A stretch of DNA of 47,979 nt from Bacteroidetes bacterium HGW-Bacteroidetes-13. Its GTDB lineage: Bacteria; Bacteroidota; Bacteroidia; Flavobacteriales; Flavobacteriaceae. The position numbers and the translations under genes were made by a program. Below the pieces are notes generated by a model. It did not search any database. It had not been told where the DNA came from and saw nothing but the letters and a program-made list of their open reading frames with translations. The DNA lies in contig PHDQ01000002.1 of NCBI GenBank assembly GCA_002841025.1, positions 1-47,979 of the forward strand, in the 5' to 3' direction. Shown piece by piece: positions 47,755-47,979 of this stretch (position 1 is the first letter of the stretch; the number at the start of each line of letters is the position of its first letter).

Positions 47755-47979
47755 TTTTGTAAACATATCGAAAGGTTTGGTTATTTTAGGTTTTAGCAAA
47801 TATACTTTTTTAGTTTGTTCCTTGGTGTTAAACCAATTTCCTATTCACGCGAATTAAGAATAGATTTTATAAAAACAAACACTCTATTTTTTATGTCATC
47901 TTTTTAAGCTTTTTTCAATTTCGGTATAAATGTGCAAACTTGAAAATGTGTCAAAACAAAAAACTAAAAACTCAACACT

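Overview
The window looks like a chromosomal segment of a Bacteroidetes/Flavobacteriia-type bacterium: TAnnTTTG promoters, a T9SS C-terminal sorting domain and a Flavobacteriia-style arg gene order. I see no rRNA, tRNA, CRISPR array, phage or transposase. Main blocks: (i) housekeeping genes (rsmB-like, mnmE, hsp20, fabH-like, rpsA, pyrR-pyrB); (ii) a putative sugar oxidation/3-keto-glycoside cluster at 7.7-18.2 kb (DUF1080 protein, two sugar isomerase-like TIM barrels, a Gfo/Idh/MocA oxidoreductase, a NupG-type MFS transporter, two tandem GMC oxidoreductases and a gluconate-dehydrogenase subunit-3-like protein), with a LacI-like palindrome in the divergent promoter region; (iii) an arginine/proline cluster at 26.7-39.7 kb whose transcarbamylase carries the serine signature expected for N-succinylornithine; (iv) a tail of DUF3179, DUF4159, DUF3820, AI-2E-type, methyltransferase, orphan hisF and VCBS/cytochrome-like genes. 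The least expected signals are an 8-bp-period (AAATCATC) intergenic repeat family, part of it in a composite module seen twice almost identically and punctuating the arg cluster; a possible Arg-codon leader peptide with alternative hairpins upstream of the arg cluster; an amber-interrupted four-helix-bundle gene; and palindromic intergenic elements between rpsA and pyrR. All functional calls come from recognising protein families by eye; nothing was searched or computed.
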